DNA from: Desmodesmus armatus
Taxonomy: Eukaryota > Chlorophyta > Chlorophyceae > Sphaeropleales > Scenedesmaceae
Direction: 5' to 3'
DNA length: 64,000 bases
Assembly (NCBI GenBank): GCA_007449985.2
Contig: VIIQ02000574.1
Span: 372,001-436,000, forward strand
Under the pieces are notes generated by a model. It had not been told where the DNA came from and made no database searches. It was given only the letters and a program-made list of their open reading frames with translations. The translations under genes and the position numbers were made by a program. Below, piece by piece: positions 24,791 through 36,300 of the stretch (the first letter of the stretch is position 1; each line of letters starts with the position of its first letter).

Positions 24791-25469
24791 GCTCATCTTG
24801 AATACATCAATACGAGGTGCATCAAGGTCAGTATCGTTCTAGCGCCCCGTGCACATGCGACCCGTATATCTCTGTAGATCGAGATCGACCAGGATTGGCA
24901 TTGGAGACATGCAATTTTGTGAATACTCATTCTCATGCAGTAAACAGTGTCACATCGTGACGATGCCCGATGTAGAGCACGCCTGCGTGCCTGATGGGAC
25001 AGCCGGGAGGACTAGTGTTGGCTGGGTCTGGCGAATGTGCCACATGGCCATCATGTAGGGTGGTCGGACATGTGACTATTGAGCAGCCTTTGCGGAGGAT
25101 CAGGAATGTGACATAATGATCACAACCTCTTGTGGGCATGCAGCCAGGTTGATTCGACCGTTGGTGCAACCCAATTGAGTCACAGTACTCCGCGTCAAGC
25201 ACTGCCAACAACTCGGACGACTGGCGTCAAGGCCTGCTGTGGCATGGCAAGCAGACGCGCAATGACTGGCACAGCAAGTGTCACATGAGGGGATTGAGGT
25301 GTTCACAGGTGTAAGGGACAAGTAAAGAAGCGCAGTGAGTGCTAGTGTAATACAGATGGGGGAGCAAAACCTTGCCTGCGGCGAGCCCAACAATTGCCAG
25401 CTGATGAAGCCAAGGGCCTGGTCTTGCGTCCCTTCAATGGCCCACACAGAAGACAACCAGGCCACAAGC
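24791..25469. other. Intergenic, contains dispersed repeat copy B
   Basis: Between the start of receptor-like copy 1 and the likely 3' end of the OPR-like gene (both minus). No gene is supported, although 25400-25480 could belong to an extra 3' exon of the OPR-like gene (VTKLVAWLSSVWAIEG on the minus strand). Copy B of the dispersed repeat is at 25148-25262. Confidence 0.4.
25148..25262 (+). repeat. Dispersed repeat, copy B
   Basis: Alignable with 15718-15840, same orientation. Both copies lie upstream of a minus-strand gene start, about 100 bp from the patatin-like ATG and about 620 bp from the receptor-like copy 1 ATG. Confidence 0.55.
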
Positions 25470-27999
25470 TTAGTCACCTGACCCAGTAACAGTCTGCAAC
25501 AGTGTGGCAACAGTGACCTGCCCATGCACTGCCGAGCTGTGCGGTGGCCTTGATCGTCCATCAGCACCAGCCTGAACACCCTCACCCAGGCCTAGCAGCA
25601 ACCACAGCTCCTCCACTTGCTGCAGCACAGCAAAACACCACAATTGCGGCATCTCTATCAGGCCAGCAGCAACACACCCCGACAGCAAATCCTCTAGCTC
25701 ATTCAACCCCAGTTCTGCCAGCCGTGCTTGCGTTGCTAGTGCAAGCGCGCCTCGCAGGCGGTCACTGTCTGCACTCTGCTGCCCTGACCAGCCTGCTGCA
25801 GCGAGGGTGTGAGGCACTCGGAGCAGCAGCTGCGTTGGCAGACCAGGCATGACTCCTGTCAAATGCAGGGCCAGCACATCCACAAACCCTGCTGGCAGCT
25901 GTGCCAACAGGCCACCAGACTGCAAGCAATTAAACAAGACCGACACACCGACAACTGACAGCCGCGCCATGCGCTTCTGCAGGAGGCATAGTGCAGCCTC
26001 CTGTGCCGCTGCTGTGCCTGACAGCTCCCTGCAGCAGCCACAGCAACATGCAGACAGCAGCTGCAGCGCCCCGGCAGCTGACACACTGCCTTGCTGGCAG
26101 GCAGCAGTGCACAGCTGCAGGACCCCAGCCACCCACTGCTGAGACGGTGGCTCATTCAAGTAGTGCGAGGTGCAGAGAATGGTGCACAGTGCATCTGCCT
26201 CTTCAGCTGCCAGGCTGCTGCCAGCGCCTGAACCTGCTGATGCAGGTGCTGCTGCTGCCAGCTCCTCAGCTGCAGATGGCAGCTGCACTGAGCCCTGGGG
26301 GAGCTGTCCAGCAACCTGACTGCTAGTCTGGGCAGCAGTGCCCTGCCGGGTGCTGGAGGGAGGTACCTTCTGCAGGACGGCTGCCTGATACTCCTGCCAC
26401 CAGCTGGCAGCTGACCACTCCTGCTCCTGTTGCAGGTGCAGCATGTGTAGCTGCAGGGCTGCTAGCTGCGTCAGTGACAGCTGCGGCAGCTGGCCCTGTA
26501 TGGCGTGCAGCCACTCATCCTGCCAGCGCTGAGGGGGCCTGGCACCGAGCCTGGACAGTGCCTCCAGGCAGCTCAACAGCACAGGGCCTGGCTGTTGGGT
26601 GAGTTGTGGCTCTGAGGCTGCAAACCAAGACTGCAAGCAGCCAGCAACAAAGAAACAAAGCTCAGTGATAAGGTGCATTACCATTATGGACGCATCATGG
26701 GTCATGAACAACGCCTGCGCCTCTGACTTGCAAACCTCTTGTGTGTGCACACCATAGTGTGATGTCTTTCCTTGAAAGATGTGAGTGCTCAGCAAGCACA
26801 CACTTTCAGTACATCCAGCGACTTGTGCCAGCACACTAGGTGTGCACACGGACCACCAAAGTGTATCAGCACTAGCTGCATAAGAGGCGCTGACCTCAAG
26901 GTCAGCGTTTTTGCAACAGCAACGCACCTGTAAGAATGCTTCATGGTGTACCTGCAGCTGTCCTGCACACCCAAGCACCTTGGCCAGCACAGCAAAAGGC
27001 CACTGGGCCAGCTTCACAGCCAGCACAGCATACACAGCTGCCAACATGACCTCAAATTCCGCCCTGGCAGCGGCTGCACTAGCAAACCCACGTGCAGCAG
27101 CTGCTTGGTCTGCTGCAGCCTGCTGTACTGCTGTCAGCCCTGCAGAGGGCCAGACTCCAGGGATGGGTCCAGCAATTGCTCCATGTATGCTGGTTGGCAG
27201 CTGTGCCAGCTGGGTAAGGCTTGGACACCTGACAGGCTGCTGTAGCTGCGAGTGACCCTCTGAGGGCTGTAGCAGCTGTTGCTGTAGGTGTGCTGGGCTT
27301 GCTGTGTGCTGCCCGGGTGTGCTGGTGGTCACCCTTACTCCCTGATCAGCTTGCACGCTGCTAGCATGCACCTGGCCAACATGTTGGCTTGGGTTTTCGT
27401 GGTGTTGGGCGCCAACAAGGGGTGCTGCTGGGGGCTGCAGTCTGACGAGGCACTTCAACAGGTGCACTGCTGTCACTGCATCCAGGAGGAACAGGTACTT
27501 GGGTAGCAGCTTGCGCTGCACCCGTGTCCAGTCCTGTGTGGTGTCAAAGGCAGGGCACAGCTTGGCCCTGAGTTCTGGGCTGCTGCTGACAGCTGCTGGG
27601 TGCTGAGGGAACAGAGGCTGTCTGGTTGAGGCTGGCTGCAGTGCCTGCCCGGTGAGTACCTTCTCATAGAACTGCAGAACAAGAGGATTTCAGCAGTGGG
27701 AGCCAACAAGCAACCGCCACAGTGTAGGTCCAGGAGGGGGGTGAAGGGTAAATGACAACGGTGGTATGCTGAGTCCCAGGGTCTAAGCACACAGGGGCTC
27801 AGCCCACACTTGAGCTTGCATAACGCACCTTTTGATAGGGTTGATTTTTGTCCGCAGGAGCAGGTTTTACTCTTGGCTGTTTGGGGTTCACCCTCAGGCC
27901 CTGCTGGCGCCTGACTGCTCTTATGTCCAGGTCCTCAGGCTTGGGAGCTGCTGGGGCTCTGGCCCGGCGAGATGGCTGAGAGGACCAGCCAGATACCAT
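25470..27999 (-). CDS. Helical-repeat protein, OPR-like (organelle RNA-binding type)
   Basis: Exons: 27999-27829 (ATG giving MVSGWSSQPSRR, basic and Ser-rich, a plausible organelle-targeting start), 27671-26928, and 26630 to about 25470. Exon 2 starts FYEKVLTGQ. The rest is built of roughly 35-40-residue helical units such as PPQRWQDEWLHAIQGQLPQL followed by SLTQLAALQLHML, and PPSQQWVAGVLQLC, resembling octotricopeptide (OPR) repeats. Chlorophytes use these in large numbers for chloroplast and mitochondrial RNA metabolism. No RAP domain was seen. The 297-nt intron 26927-26631 is a multiple of three and free of stops, so retention would keep the frame. The 3' end is uncertain: the open frame stops near 25470, but a further exon to about 25390 is possible. 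Confidence 0.55.
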
Positions 28000-28681
28000 T
28001 CTAGCGGTATGCAGGGGCGCCAAGCATGAACGCTCCTGATGGCTGCACTCAGTCACTACTGATCATGATCAATGCATTCGCTAGCTGGGCCGACATCCTT
28101 GTGGTTTGCGGTGAGTTGGCTTTGATCCAATTGTAGTACATAATCGTGATACGATTGCTCTGGCCTTGGTGAGTCCACGACCTGAACCCTGGCATGGTGA
28201 TCTGAGGTGTCTACAGTGTCATACCCCCCCCCCCCTTGTGACAGGAAACTCATTATGCGACTCAAGCTGCGACGTCCAAGCCCGCGTACATCACCAACTC
28301 AGATCCTTTCCCTGCCCAGCACAGACAGGGCCCGCCAGCCATGTGTACTGCACTGTAGTACAACGCCCAAAGCTCCGTTGCATCAGCATCAAAAATCACA
28401 AACCAGGCAGACAATGCGTTGCCTGAAGGGCCATGAATAGGCAATTTCTTGGGTCGCAGCTAACCTGACAATAACAGTATGCAGGCTGTTGTTGCTCATC
28501 CATGCACCTCATGTGTTTGGCAATGTAAACAGATCATTCCCAGGACCACACCAAACATGCCTGGCGGCATATGCCATGTTGTTGAATCCCACGAGCCTAC
28601 CAACCCCACACCCCAACTCCGCAAGCACCAGCACAACCAACCCAGAAGGTCCCATTCCACAACCACTACCACTGTTTTTCT
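28000..28681. other. Intergenic, no supported gene
   Basis: Lies between the OPR-like gene start and the 3' end of the mannose-6-phosphate isomerase gene, both on the minus strand. It contains a run of ten or more C at about 28206-28217. Nothing coding is supported. Confidence 0.5.
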
Positions 28682-31600
28682 TCAAGCAGCAACCAGAACC
28701 TTCTCTGCTGGCACGGGCTCCTCCGCTGCAGGCACTGCTGCTGGCACGGCAAACACAGATGCATTCACAGCTGCTCCCCAGACGTTCAGGGGGCCAGTAG
28801 CCGAAGCAGTGAAGCTGAGGCCTGTCTCAGCCGGCACAAACGTAACACAGCCTCTGTACAACTCCACTTGCTTCTGCAGGGCTGCATCCTGCACACCGCT
28901 GCTGCTGGGCTGCGCTGCTGCGCTGCCGCTGCCAGCATGCACCAGCAGCACCATAGGGCCTTGGTTGGTGGGGATGGTGACCGTCTCCCCTGCAGGAATC
29001 TCAATGCGCTGGATTTCAAACTCCTCAAAGGGAGGGCGGTAGGCGCGCACATGATCATGAATGGCCTGACCCTTCAGGACCTCTGGCAGGCCTGTGTTGT
29101 AGGTCAGGCTCTCACACAGCACGGCAGTGTCCCTGCAGTCAAGCAGCAAGAGCAGGCGGCAGCCAGCAGTCCCTCTCAGAACCAGCTCAGCTCACCACAA
29201 TGCAAGCTGTAGCCACAGCTGCAGTGAACTTCACAACGAGCAGACAGCTGCACAGCCCCACCCAGATCATCGCAGCCCCACACACATGATCTGTAAGACG
29301 ACTGTTGCTCCATGCCAGAAGCGCAAACACATCATGCCGTTTGCGCAAGCTGCCGCACGCCGACAGCTGCCGGCCTGGGGGCGATCTAACCATGGAGCCT
29401 CACCTGAACTTTGGTGTGAGCCCCGCCCTGATGACGTTGTCACTTGTTGCCATCACCTCCACCAGCTCACCACTAACGTAGGCGTGAGGCTCGTTGGCAG
29501 CAAGGTAGATGGCCTCAAAGGGGTTCAGACGCACCTGCACAGCGCACAGTGCAGGACAGTGCCCTGTTAAGTAAAGTAGGCCTACTCGGGTGACCCGACG
29601 CCTCATAGACATCCTTCACAACGCCGTTGCAACACAGCCACGTACACCTGGCTTCCTAAATCATGAAAGATTTGGCCAAACTGTGCAATGCCAAACGACC
29701 AGCCCTGACGACTGTAGCTGTCACAGCAGACCACCACATAGCCCACCAGGTGAGTGCCGTCAAAACTGACAGGAGAGGACCCAACTGCCCCCCTACCACT
29801 GCTGCACGGGCGCTATCTCCCATATGCTGCCTCCCCACTGCCCACCTGGTTGAGGAAGAATGCCGACAGCACGCCCACATCGTTGGGGTACTGAGTGTTG
29901 AGGCGCAGCACCAGCTGCTCCTTGTCACTCAGCTTGCGGCCGCCCTCTGACTCCTGGTTCAGCCGCTGCACCAGGCTGCTGATGGCACCAGCCACCTTAT
30001 CAGCATCACACGTCATCAGCGCAGTGAAGGCGCCCTTCAGCGCCTGCAGACCCGGTCAACACAATCCAGCATACGCAGCAGCAAGCATTTCGAGCAGTCG
30101 GTTAGCAGTGTGCATAAGCTGGCGCTGGTACAGCAAGCGGGTAGGCCATGTGTGCAAGTGCATAAGCCAGTGCAAGCTGCAGGTACGTCGAATCAAACCT
30201 CAGCGTCGCACAGCTTGAACGGAGCATCAATGTGGCAACAAGGTGCAGCCGTTCCCTTGGGTAATGCCTCCAGCCGAACCCAATGGCTTTCCTGGTTGCT
30301 GGCATACTGCTAGTGTCCACACCATGAGCACAGTACAGCAGTAGCAGTTTGCAACCTCAACAGCAAACCTGACCAAGTGAACCCATTCACATACTATGTA
30401 AATGGGAAGGAAGGAAGCAAGGCAGGGAGGCAGCAAGGAGGGCTGCTGGATGCTGCCGACTAGTACTCAGTAGCACCCAACAGCCCTCCTTGCTGCCTCC
30501 CTGCATTCCTTCCTTCCCTGCCTCCTCCCCCTCCCCTCACCTGCTTGAGCTGATCTCCCTCTGCACTGATGAATGCGCTGGCTGCCTCCTCCCCCACGCA
30601 CAGCTTGACCTCTGGCTGCTCCTGCAGCACCTGCTTCAGCTCTGCGGGGGACACAAAGCCACACAGCGCCTCAAAGTCCTCCAGGGCCAGAGCCATCTCA
30701 GGCTTGTGGTTGTCATCCTTGTAGTCCTGCATATTCACAGAGGAGAATAATAAAAATTACTACTTAGCAAGACACAGGCGAGTGATGTCTACAAGCCCGT
30801 ACCAGGGCACAAGGACAGCTGGCAGGCCCCAGGAGGCATATGCCCTTGCTGTACGGCATCATGCTGTCACAATGCATGACGATGGGTTGCATCACAAAGG
30901 CTCGTGTCGCTTAGGCAGCAACCAGCCCTACTGCCTGTTCTGTGTGCTGCTACTGCTTCTGGCAGCCCTGCCACCGCTGCTGCTGCTGCCTGCCACCCCA
31001 CACACCTTTGGCTGCTGTGCATGCAGCTTCTCTGCCAGCTTTTTGTCAGGGTGGGACTGAATCGACAGCGCGGTCTGCACTGACAGCACCTTCACAGCAG
31101 CATGAGAGGCAACAATTGCGCATACAGCCCGTCAGTCACCATGCAATCAGCTCACAATGTGAATTGATTTTTTAGGCAGCCCAATTGCTTCGCTTGTACG
31201 CAGGCAGCATCCCGACCTCAAAGACGCCAGAAAGACATCCACATTGCACGCACATGCAGAGGGATGTAAAAGCATCTGTGCTCGCACCTTGAGGAGATAG
31301 GGCAGGTCCACGCCAAAGCGTTTGAGCACCTTGTCCCCCAGTGCTGCAGGGTTGGCCTGGATCCACTCCTTCAGTGTCTTCTCAGGCTCTGCTGCCAGGG
31401 TGGCAGGGCCACTAGGGTGTGTGCCCATCCTGCGAGTGCAGTGGTGAAGGGTCACCACCACACATAACAAATTCTTGTGAGATGTACGTGGCAGTGCGGT
31501 GCAGAGGCTGCTGATGCTTGTGGTACCTTGTGTGCGAACCATCCAGGCCTCGACTGCTGGGGGGTTGACAGCTTGCATGTATATTGAAGAGGCCTGCAGA

Positions 31601-31815
31601 ACCTACCAGAGCTCGGCGAACGGCTTCGACTCATCGATGGTTGAGCCGTTGAGCCCGGCAAGCTTAGCAACCTGCAAACACCAGTCCTGTCAGCTATGGA
31701 TCCATGCCTCCAACTGTTTGCCAGACACCTCTCCCATGTAGGCCCGTCCCACCTCGCTGAGAGCTGCTGGACGACCCCAAGCATAGTTTTGCGCGGGAAC
31801 ACGCAGGGCCAGCAT
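28682..31815 (-). CDS. PMI: Mannose-6-phosphate isomerase, class I
   Basis: Eight exons join in phase: 31815-31753, 31671-31607, 31429-31288, 31089-31006, 30726-30541, 30043-29846, 29534-29404, 29132-28682, about 440 residues, the usual class I length. It converts mannose 6-phosphate and fructose 6-phosphate, a Zn-dependent cytosolic step feeding GDP-mannose, cell-wall glycans, N-glycosylation and ascorbate. Diagnostic segments in order: [48 protein letters not shown] (metal-binding Gln/His region), [20 protein letters not shown] (second metal ligands), [47 protein letters not shown] and YRPPFEEFE. All expected motifs are present and no frameshift is needed. Start at ATG 31815 fits the family N-terminus. 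Confidence 0.93.
30406..30513. repeat. Long inverted repeat in PMI intron 5
   Basis: GGGAGGCAGCAAGGAGGGCTG near 30425-30445 is exactly complementary to 30481-30501; the stems extend outward (GGAAGGAA / TTCCTTCC) with a small bulge to about 33 bp. The loop is about 36 nt. It lies in the intron between PMI exons 5 and 6 and could fold in the pre-mRNA or be a small inverted-repeat element. Confidence 0.75.
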
Positions 31816-32309
31816 GTTGGCTGCAAATTTGAAGAAAGCAGATCGCGCAGCAACTGTCACCGCAAGTGCTGAAAGGACTAGGCGAGAGTGTCAACAGCTG
31901 TAACTCTGTATTGATTGCTGCGTTTCGGAATTGTGGGGTTGTTGAGCCAGTGTTGTCCAACCATTCATGTGGGACAGTGTCCACAGCGGTTTAGCCAGAG
32001 GTTAGGACACTTCCCTTTCATTCCATCAATCCCATCAATCATTGATCGTGCTTATTCTCCATTGTGGTGTACAGCTGAAGCCTGCCTCAGACTGCTTGCC
32101 CCAACAGCAGAGACTTCTGCTGCTGCACACCAAGGTACCAGTTCTTCTGTTTACACATTCAAACACTCTGTGCCATCCAAATACACTTTGAAGTGCTTAC
32201 TGCTACACACGCCAGATATAAGGATGGTGGGCTGGAGGAAGTAGCAACGGTGTTGCCCGGCAGGGGGTGGATACATCAAAGAGCCCAGCATTGAATGCAG
32301 AGCAGCAGG
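31816..32309. promoter_or_regulatory. Bidirectional intergenic region, PMI and kinase genes
   Basis: 494 bp between the divergent ATG codons of PMI (31815, minus) and the protein kinase gene (32310, plus). No specific element was recognised. Confidence 0.4.
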
Positions 32310-33354
32310 ATGCCACAGCTGCTGGGCAGAGGCGTTACAGTCAGAGCAGAAACTGGGCACCAGTATGTTGTGACCAGAAGGCTGGGGGAGGGGCAGTTTG
32401 CAGAGGTGTGGGAGGTGAAGCAGTGCACTGGCAGCGATCTGAGGGTGAGTGCTGGGGGTGGCCAAGCTCAATGCAGAGCGTTTGTGACGCCCTATCATTG
32501 CCAACCACCAGCGTTGCATGCATTGGAGGGCTCGTAGTGGTGCAGCCGGTCTACCTGGATATTTTTTCTGGCCAGCAGTTGTTGCCTGCACCATGAGGAC
32601 ACACGTTATCAGGGCATGCCAGGGTGTAAGATGGAGCAGTTGCAGTTTGACAACTGCCGCCAGATCGGTATGAAGAGCGGTTGTTGCTGCACTGCAGTTT
32701 GCTCTCAAGCTTGAGAAGTTCCCAGAGAGGAAGTCAGTGCTGCATGAAACCAAAGTGAGGGGAGGGCCAGTGTGTGCAGTCTGCCAGCGCACGTGCTGTG
32801 TTTGTCGCCTTGGACCCTGCTTGGCTCATATCAGCAGCATTGGAAGCAGCAGAAGCAGTGGCAAAGCCTTTTCGCCTGGACACCAGCACTGCCTGGCAGG
32901 CTTGCAAGGATGCAGAGGCAGACGTCCAGCACACAGCATCCCAGCAGTGACTTGCATCAGCAGAGGGGCAAGAGAACAGTATTTTCCAGTTGGTTCACCT
33001 GCAGCGGCAGCATGCGCAGAGCGGCCCTGAGGCCCTCCCCAGAAATGCTGGACAGCTACGCAGCAGCTGCCTGAGGTTGTGAAAGCAGTATCTCCAGTGA
33101 TCTCATCTGCAGCAGCAGCATTCGCAGAGCGGCCTTCAGGCCCTCCCCAGACATGTTGGACAGCTAAGGCGGCAGCTGTCTGAGGTCATGTGTGTCTGCT
33201 GTGATGCTGCAGGTGCTCAGCAAGCTGCCTGGCAAGTGTGAGCAGGTTGTGAGTGTGATTGACACAGGCTTCCATGGCAAGAGCTTCTTCATGATCATGG
33301 AGGTCAGTGCAGCCAGCAAGCAGGGATGCGGCGGGGTGTGAAGGGGAGAGGGCG

Positions 33355-33397
<43 letters not shown>

Positions 33398-36300
33398 GGG
33401 CAGCTTCTTCTTGCTCTTGGAGGTCAGTGCAGCCAGCAAGCGTGGAGGGGAGGGGGTGGAAGGGGAGGGGGCGGGGTGGGGGCCGGGAGGGACAGGGGAG
33501 GGGACGTGTGCAAGAAGACATGTATGCCGACATGGTAGTGCCATCAGCTATCAGGGGTATGGGGTGTAGGACGTTCACGTGCATGCACACACAGGCCTTA
33601 TGGCCACCAACACGTGTTGGCTACCTTTCCTGCTATGCTTAGTCAGGGACTGACCAGTCAGGACAGTTGATCAGTTCACCCGGTGGGGAGGCGCAGCTTG
33701 TGCTGAGGGTGATGCACCTCGAGGGTGGTGCTGCCCAGCCAGCTGGAGCCGCCATCAGCAACCATGCAACAGACTGTCACCATCAACCAGGGTGTACACC
33801 AGACTGGCAGCAGCTAGCTGCTTGGGATGTTTGTGTATCCACGCTACACCACCTGTACGTGGGCGTCCGTGTGTTAGCACAGGGATTACTTGAGTAGCTA
33901 GCATGTAGTACGCATGCCAATCACATGCAAGCAGTTCTAAGGGGGTACCAACAAAGTCCTACAAGGATAGTCAAACAATGACGGAGTTCGAGTGTGTGGG
34001 TGGTAGTGCCAGGCAGGAGCAAGGAGCATCCATGTTTGATGCGGTGTTTGGCCGGTGCTGACAGCAGTGTGTGTGCTGCCTGTGTCGTTGCGCATGTGCT
34101 GCTGGCTGCGCCTGCAGCTGCTGGGCGACACCCTGTTTGATGCTCGCAAGCAGGCTGGTGGGCGCATGGAGCTGCCTTGTGTGAAAGCTGTGGGCCTCAG
34201 CACCCTGGCAGCTATTGAGGGGCTGCACTGCATGGGCTTCATACACAGGGACATCAAGCCGGCAAACTTTGTCATCAACCCACCAAATGCGGCAGCAAGC
34301 CGAGGTGGGTGGCTGGCTGGACGCCGAAATTCACAGTACAGTAGCATACAGTGAAATGCAGGCGCTGGGGAGAGAGTCCCAAGCTGCCAAAAGTCTTTGG
34401 GATTGTGGCATGCCAAGGATGGGATGAGAAGTCAGGCTGAACGCATGTGTTGCTTGGCAGGGACTCTGGGTGTAGCAAGGGTTTCTTTGGTGCAGCAAGG
34501 TTTTTTGGCTGCAAGGTTGAGCGAGGTGTTGCCATCATACTCCTGCCACTCCCACAGGCGTCCCAGCAGAACCTCAAGTAACCTGTGCTGGGCAAACAAG
34601 CTGCAGTGGAGCTCTAACTGACTGCTGCAAGGCTCGCTGACCTCACTGCCGCTCCCTGTGCTCCCACCACCACCCCTCCTTCCTTTCTTTCTCTGTGACA
34701 TCCTGGCTGCAGGCAAGTGGGTTCTGATTGACTTTGGCCTTGCGCGCAAGTATGTGAACGAGGACGGCTCCCACATGGCTGCGCGCAGTGACGCCTCCTT
34801 CAGGGGCAGCACCGCGTACGCCTCAGTACACGCACACCGCAACGAGGACCTCAGCAGGAGGGACGACCTCTGGTCATGGTTCTACATGCTGCTGGAGCTA
34901 GTGGAGGGTGAGCGACAAGGGGGGGGGGGGCGGAGGGGAGCATGGGACAGGGCTGTGGGCATGTAGTACAGGACACTTTATCCGCACAGGGGACGTCACA
35001 CCCCAAGGGGGAAAGGGGTAAGCTATGTCTCTCCTGGGGTTGGGTTCATACTGCTGGTGGAGGGTGAGTTCAGGGGGGCACGAAGTTGGGATCCATAGTA
35101 TGGACATGTTGTAAAGGGCATTGTACCTGGGACATTGTACCCAACCAGGGGAAGAGGGGTTTCTATGTTCCTTGCGGGGTCTGGTGTTACGTATTGCAGG
35201 GGGTGGTGGAGGGTGAGGGAGGAGGGGACAGGCCTCAATAAGGGCGCAGGACGGCTCCATGTTTGTCATGGTCTTTACTGCAGTGGTGTTCTTTTGCAGC
35301 ACAATCTGGACCTGGTGCTGTGAGCCAGTGGCTTACTTCTCAGCACCTCCCCAGAACAAGAGCCCGGGCTGCTGCCGCCGTAGCTTGACATGTGTCTGAC
35401 TGCTGGTGCTGCCGCTGCCGCTGCTGCTGCTGCTGCCTGTAGGTGTGCTGCTGTGGCGGTTGGAGAAGGATGACCCCCGTGACCACGACAAGCAGTGGGT
35501 GCTGCATGAAAAGGAGAAGAGCTGGCAGCAGCCGGAGCTGCTGGCACGGGGCAAGCTACCAGGTGTGTTCGTATCGTGTATCTAGGCCGTCTGTGTTCAG
35601 CAAACAATCTTTTCGGGTAGGCATTGGTGTTGCGCAAGCTTACACCACGTCATACTACATGACTGCTGCAGCACTGGTCGTGGAGGCTGCTGGTGCTGAG
35701 TGATGGTCCTACTGATTATGACGGCTTTCATACAAGATTCACGTCAAAGGTCATTCCACGGCTCCTTGCAAGTGTGTTGTGTGGAGTTATATGTGATCTG
35801 CCGAGTGCTGTGCTGTTTTGTGCTGTGCTGTGCTGTGCTGTGCTGTGCTGTGTCGCGTTCCTATATGCAGATGCCCTGCTAGCCATCCACGCCCACATAA
35901 AGGGCCTGGGCTTTGAGGCCACCCCAGACTACCAGCACCTGCGCTCATGCCTGCAGCAGCTGCCAGACGAACAGGTGCAGCTGCAGCTGGCTCACCTCAT
36001 CCCTGTAGCAGCAGCAGCACACCAGCAGGCCCCAAGTGAACAGAATGGCCTGCAGCAGCCGGCGTGGGACAACAGCCCGCTGCCGTACGTAGCGGGGCAG
36101 CAGCAGCAGCAGCAGTACGGCCAGCCGCCGTCGCCGTATGTTGATGGGATGTCACCCATGGGCAGCTTGGGGCTGCTGGGCACAGGTGGGCATGGGGTTG
36201 CAGTGGGCGTGGGTAGTGTCGGTGATGTGGAAGTGCTGCAAGGGGCAACAGGTGCATGATCAGGCGCTGTGCAGCCTCTGGGGCATTGGCGCCGTCCTGT

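Noticed and set aside
25470..27521. A single 683-residue uninterrupted reading frame
   Set aside because: The family-like repeat content stops at a clean donor (26928/26927) and resumes after a clean acceptor (26631/26630). The intervening 99 residues look unlike the rest, so it is treated as two exons with a readable intron.
29656..29928. Minus-strand frame between PMI exons 6 and 7
   Set aside because: PMI splices from 29846 to 29534 in phase, and the intervening sequence matches nothing in the family; it is intron plus exon shadow.
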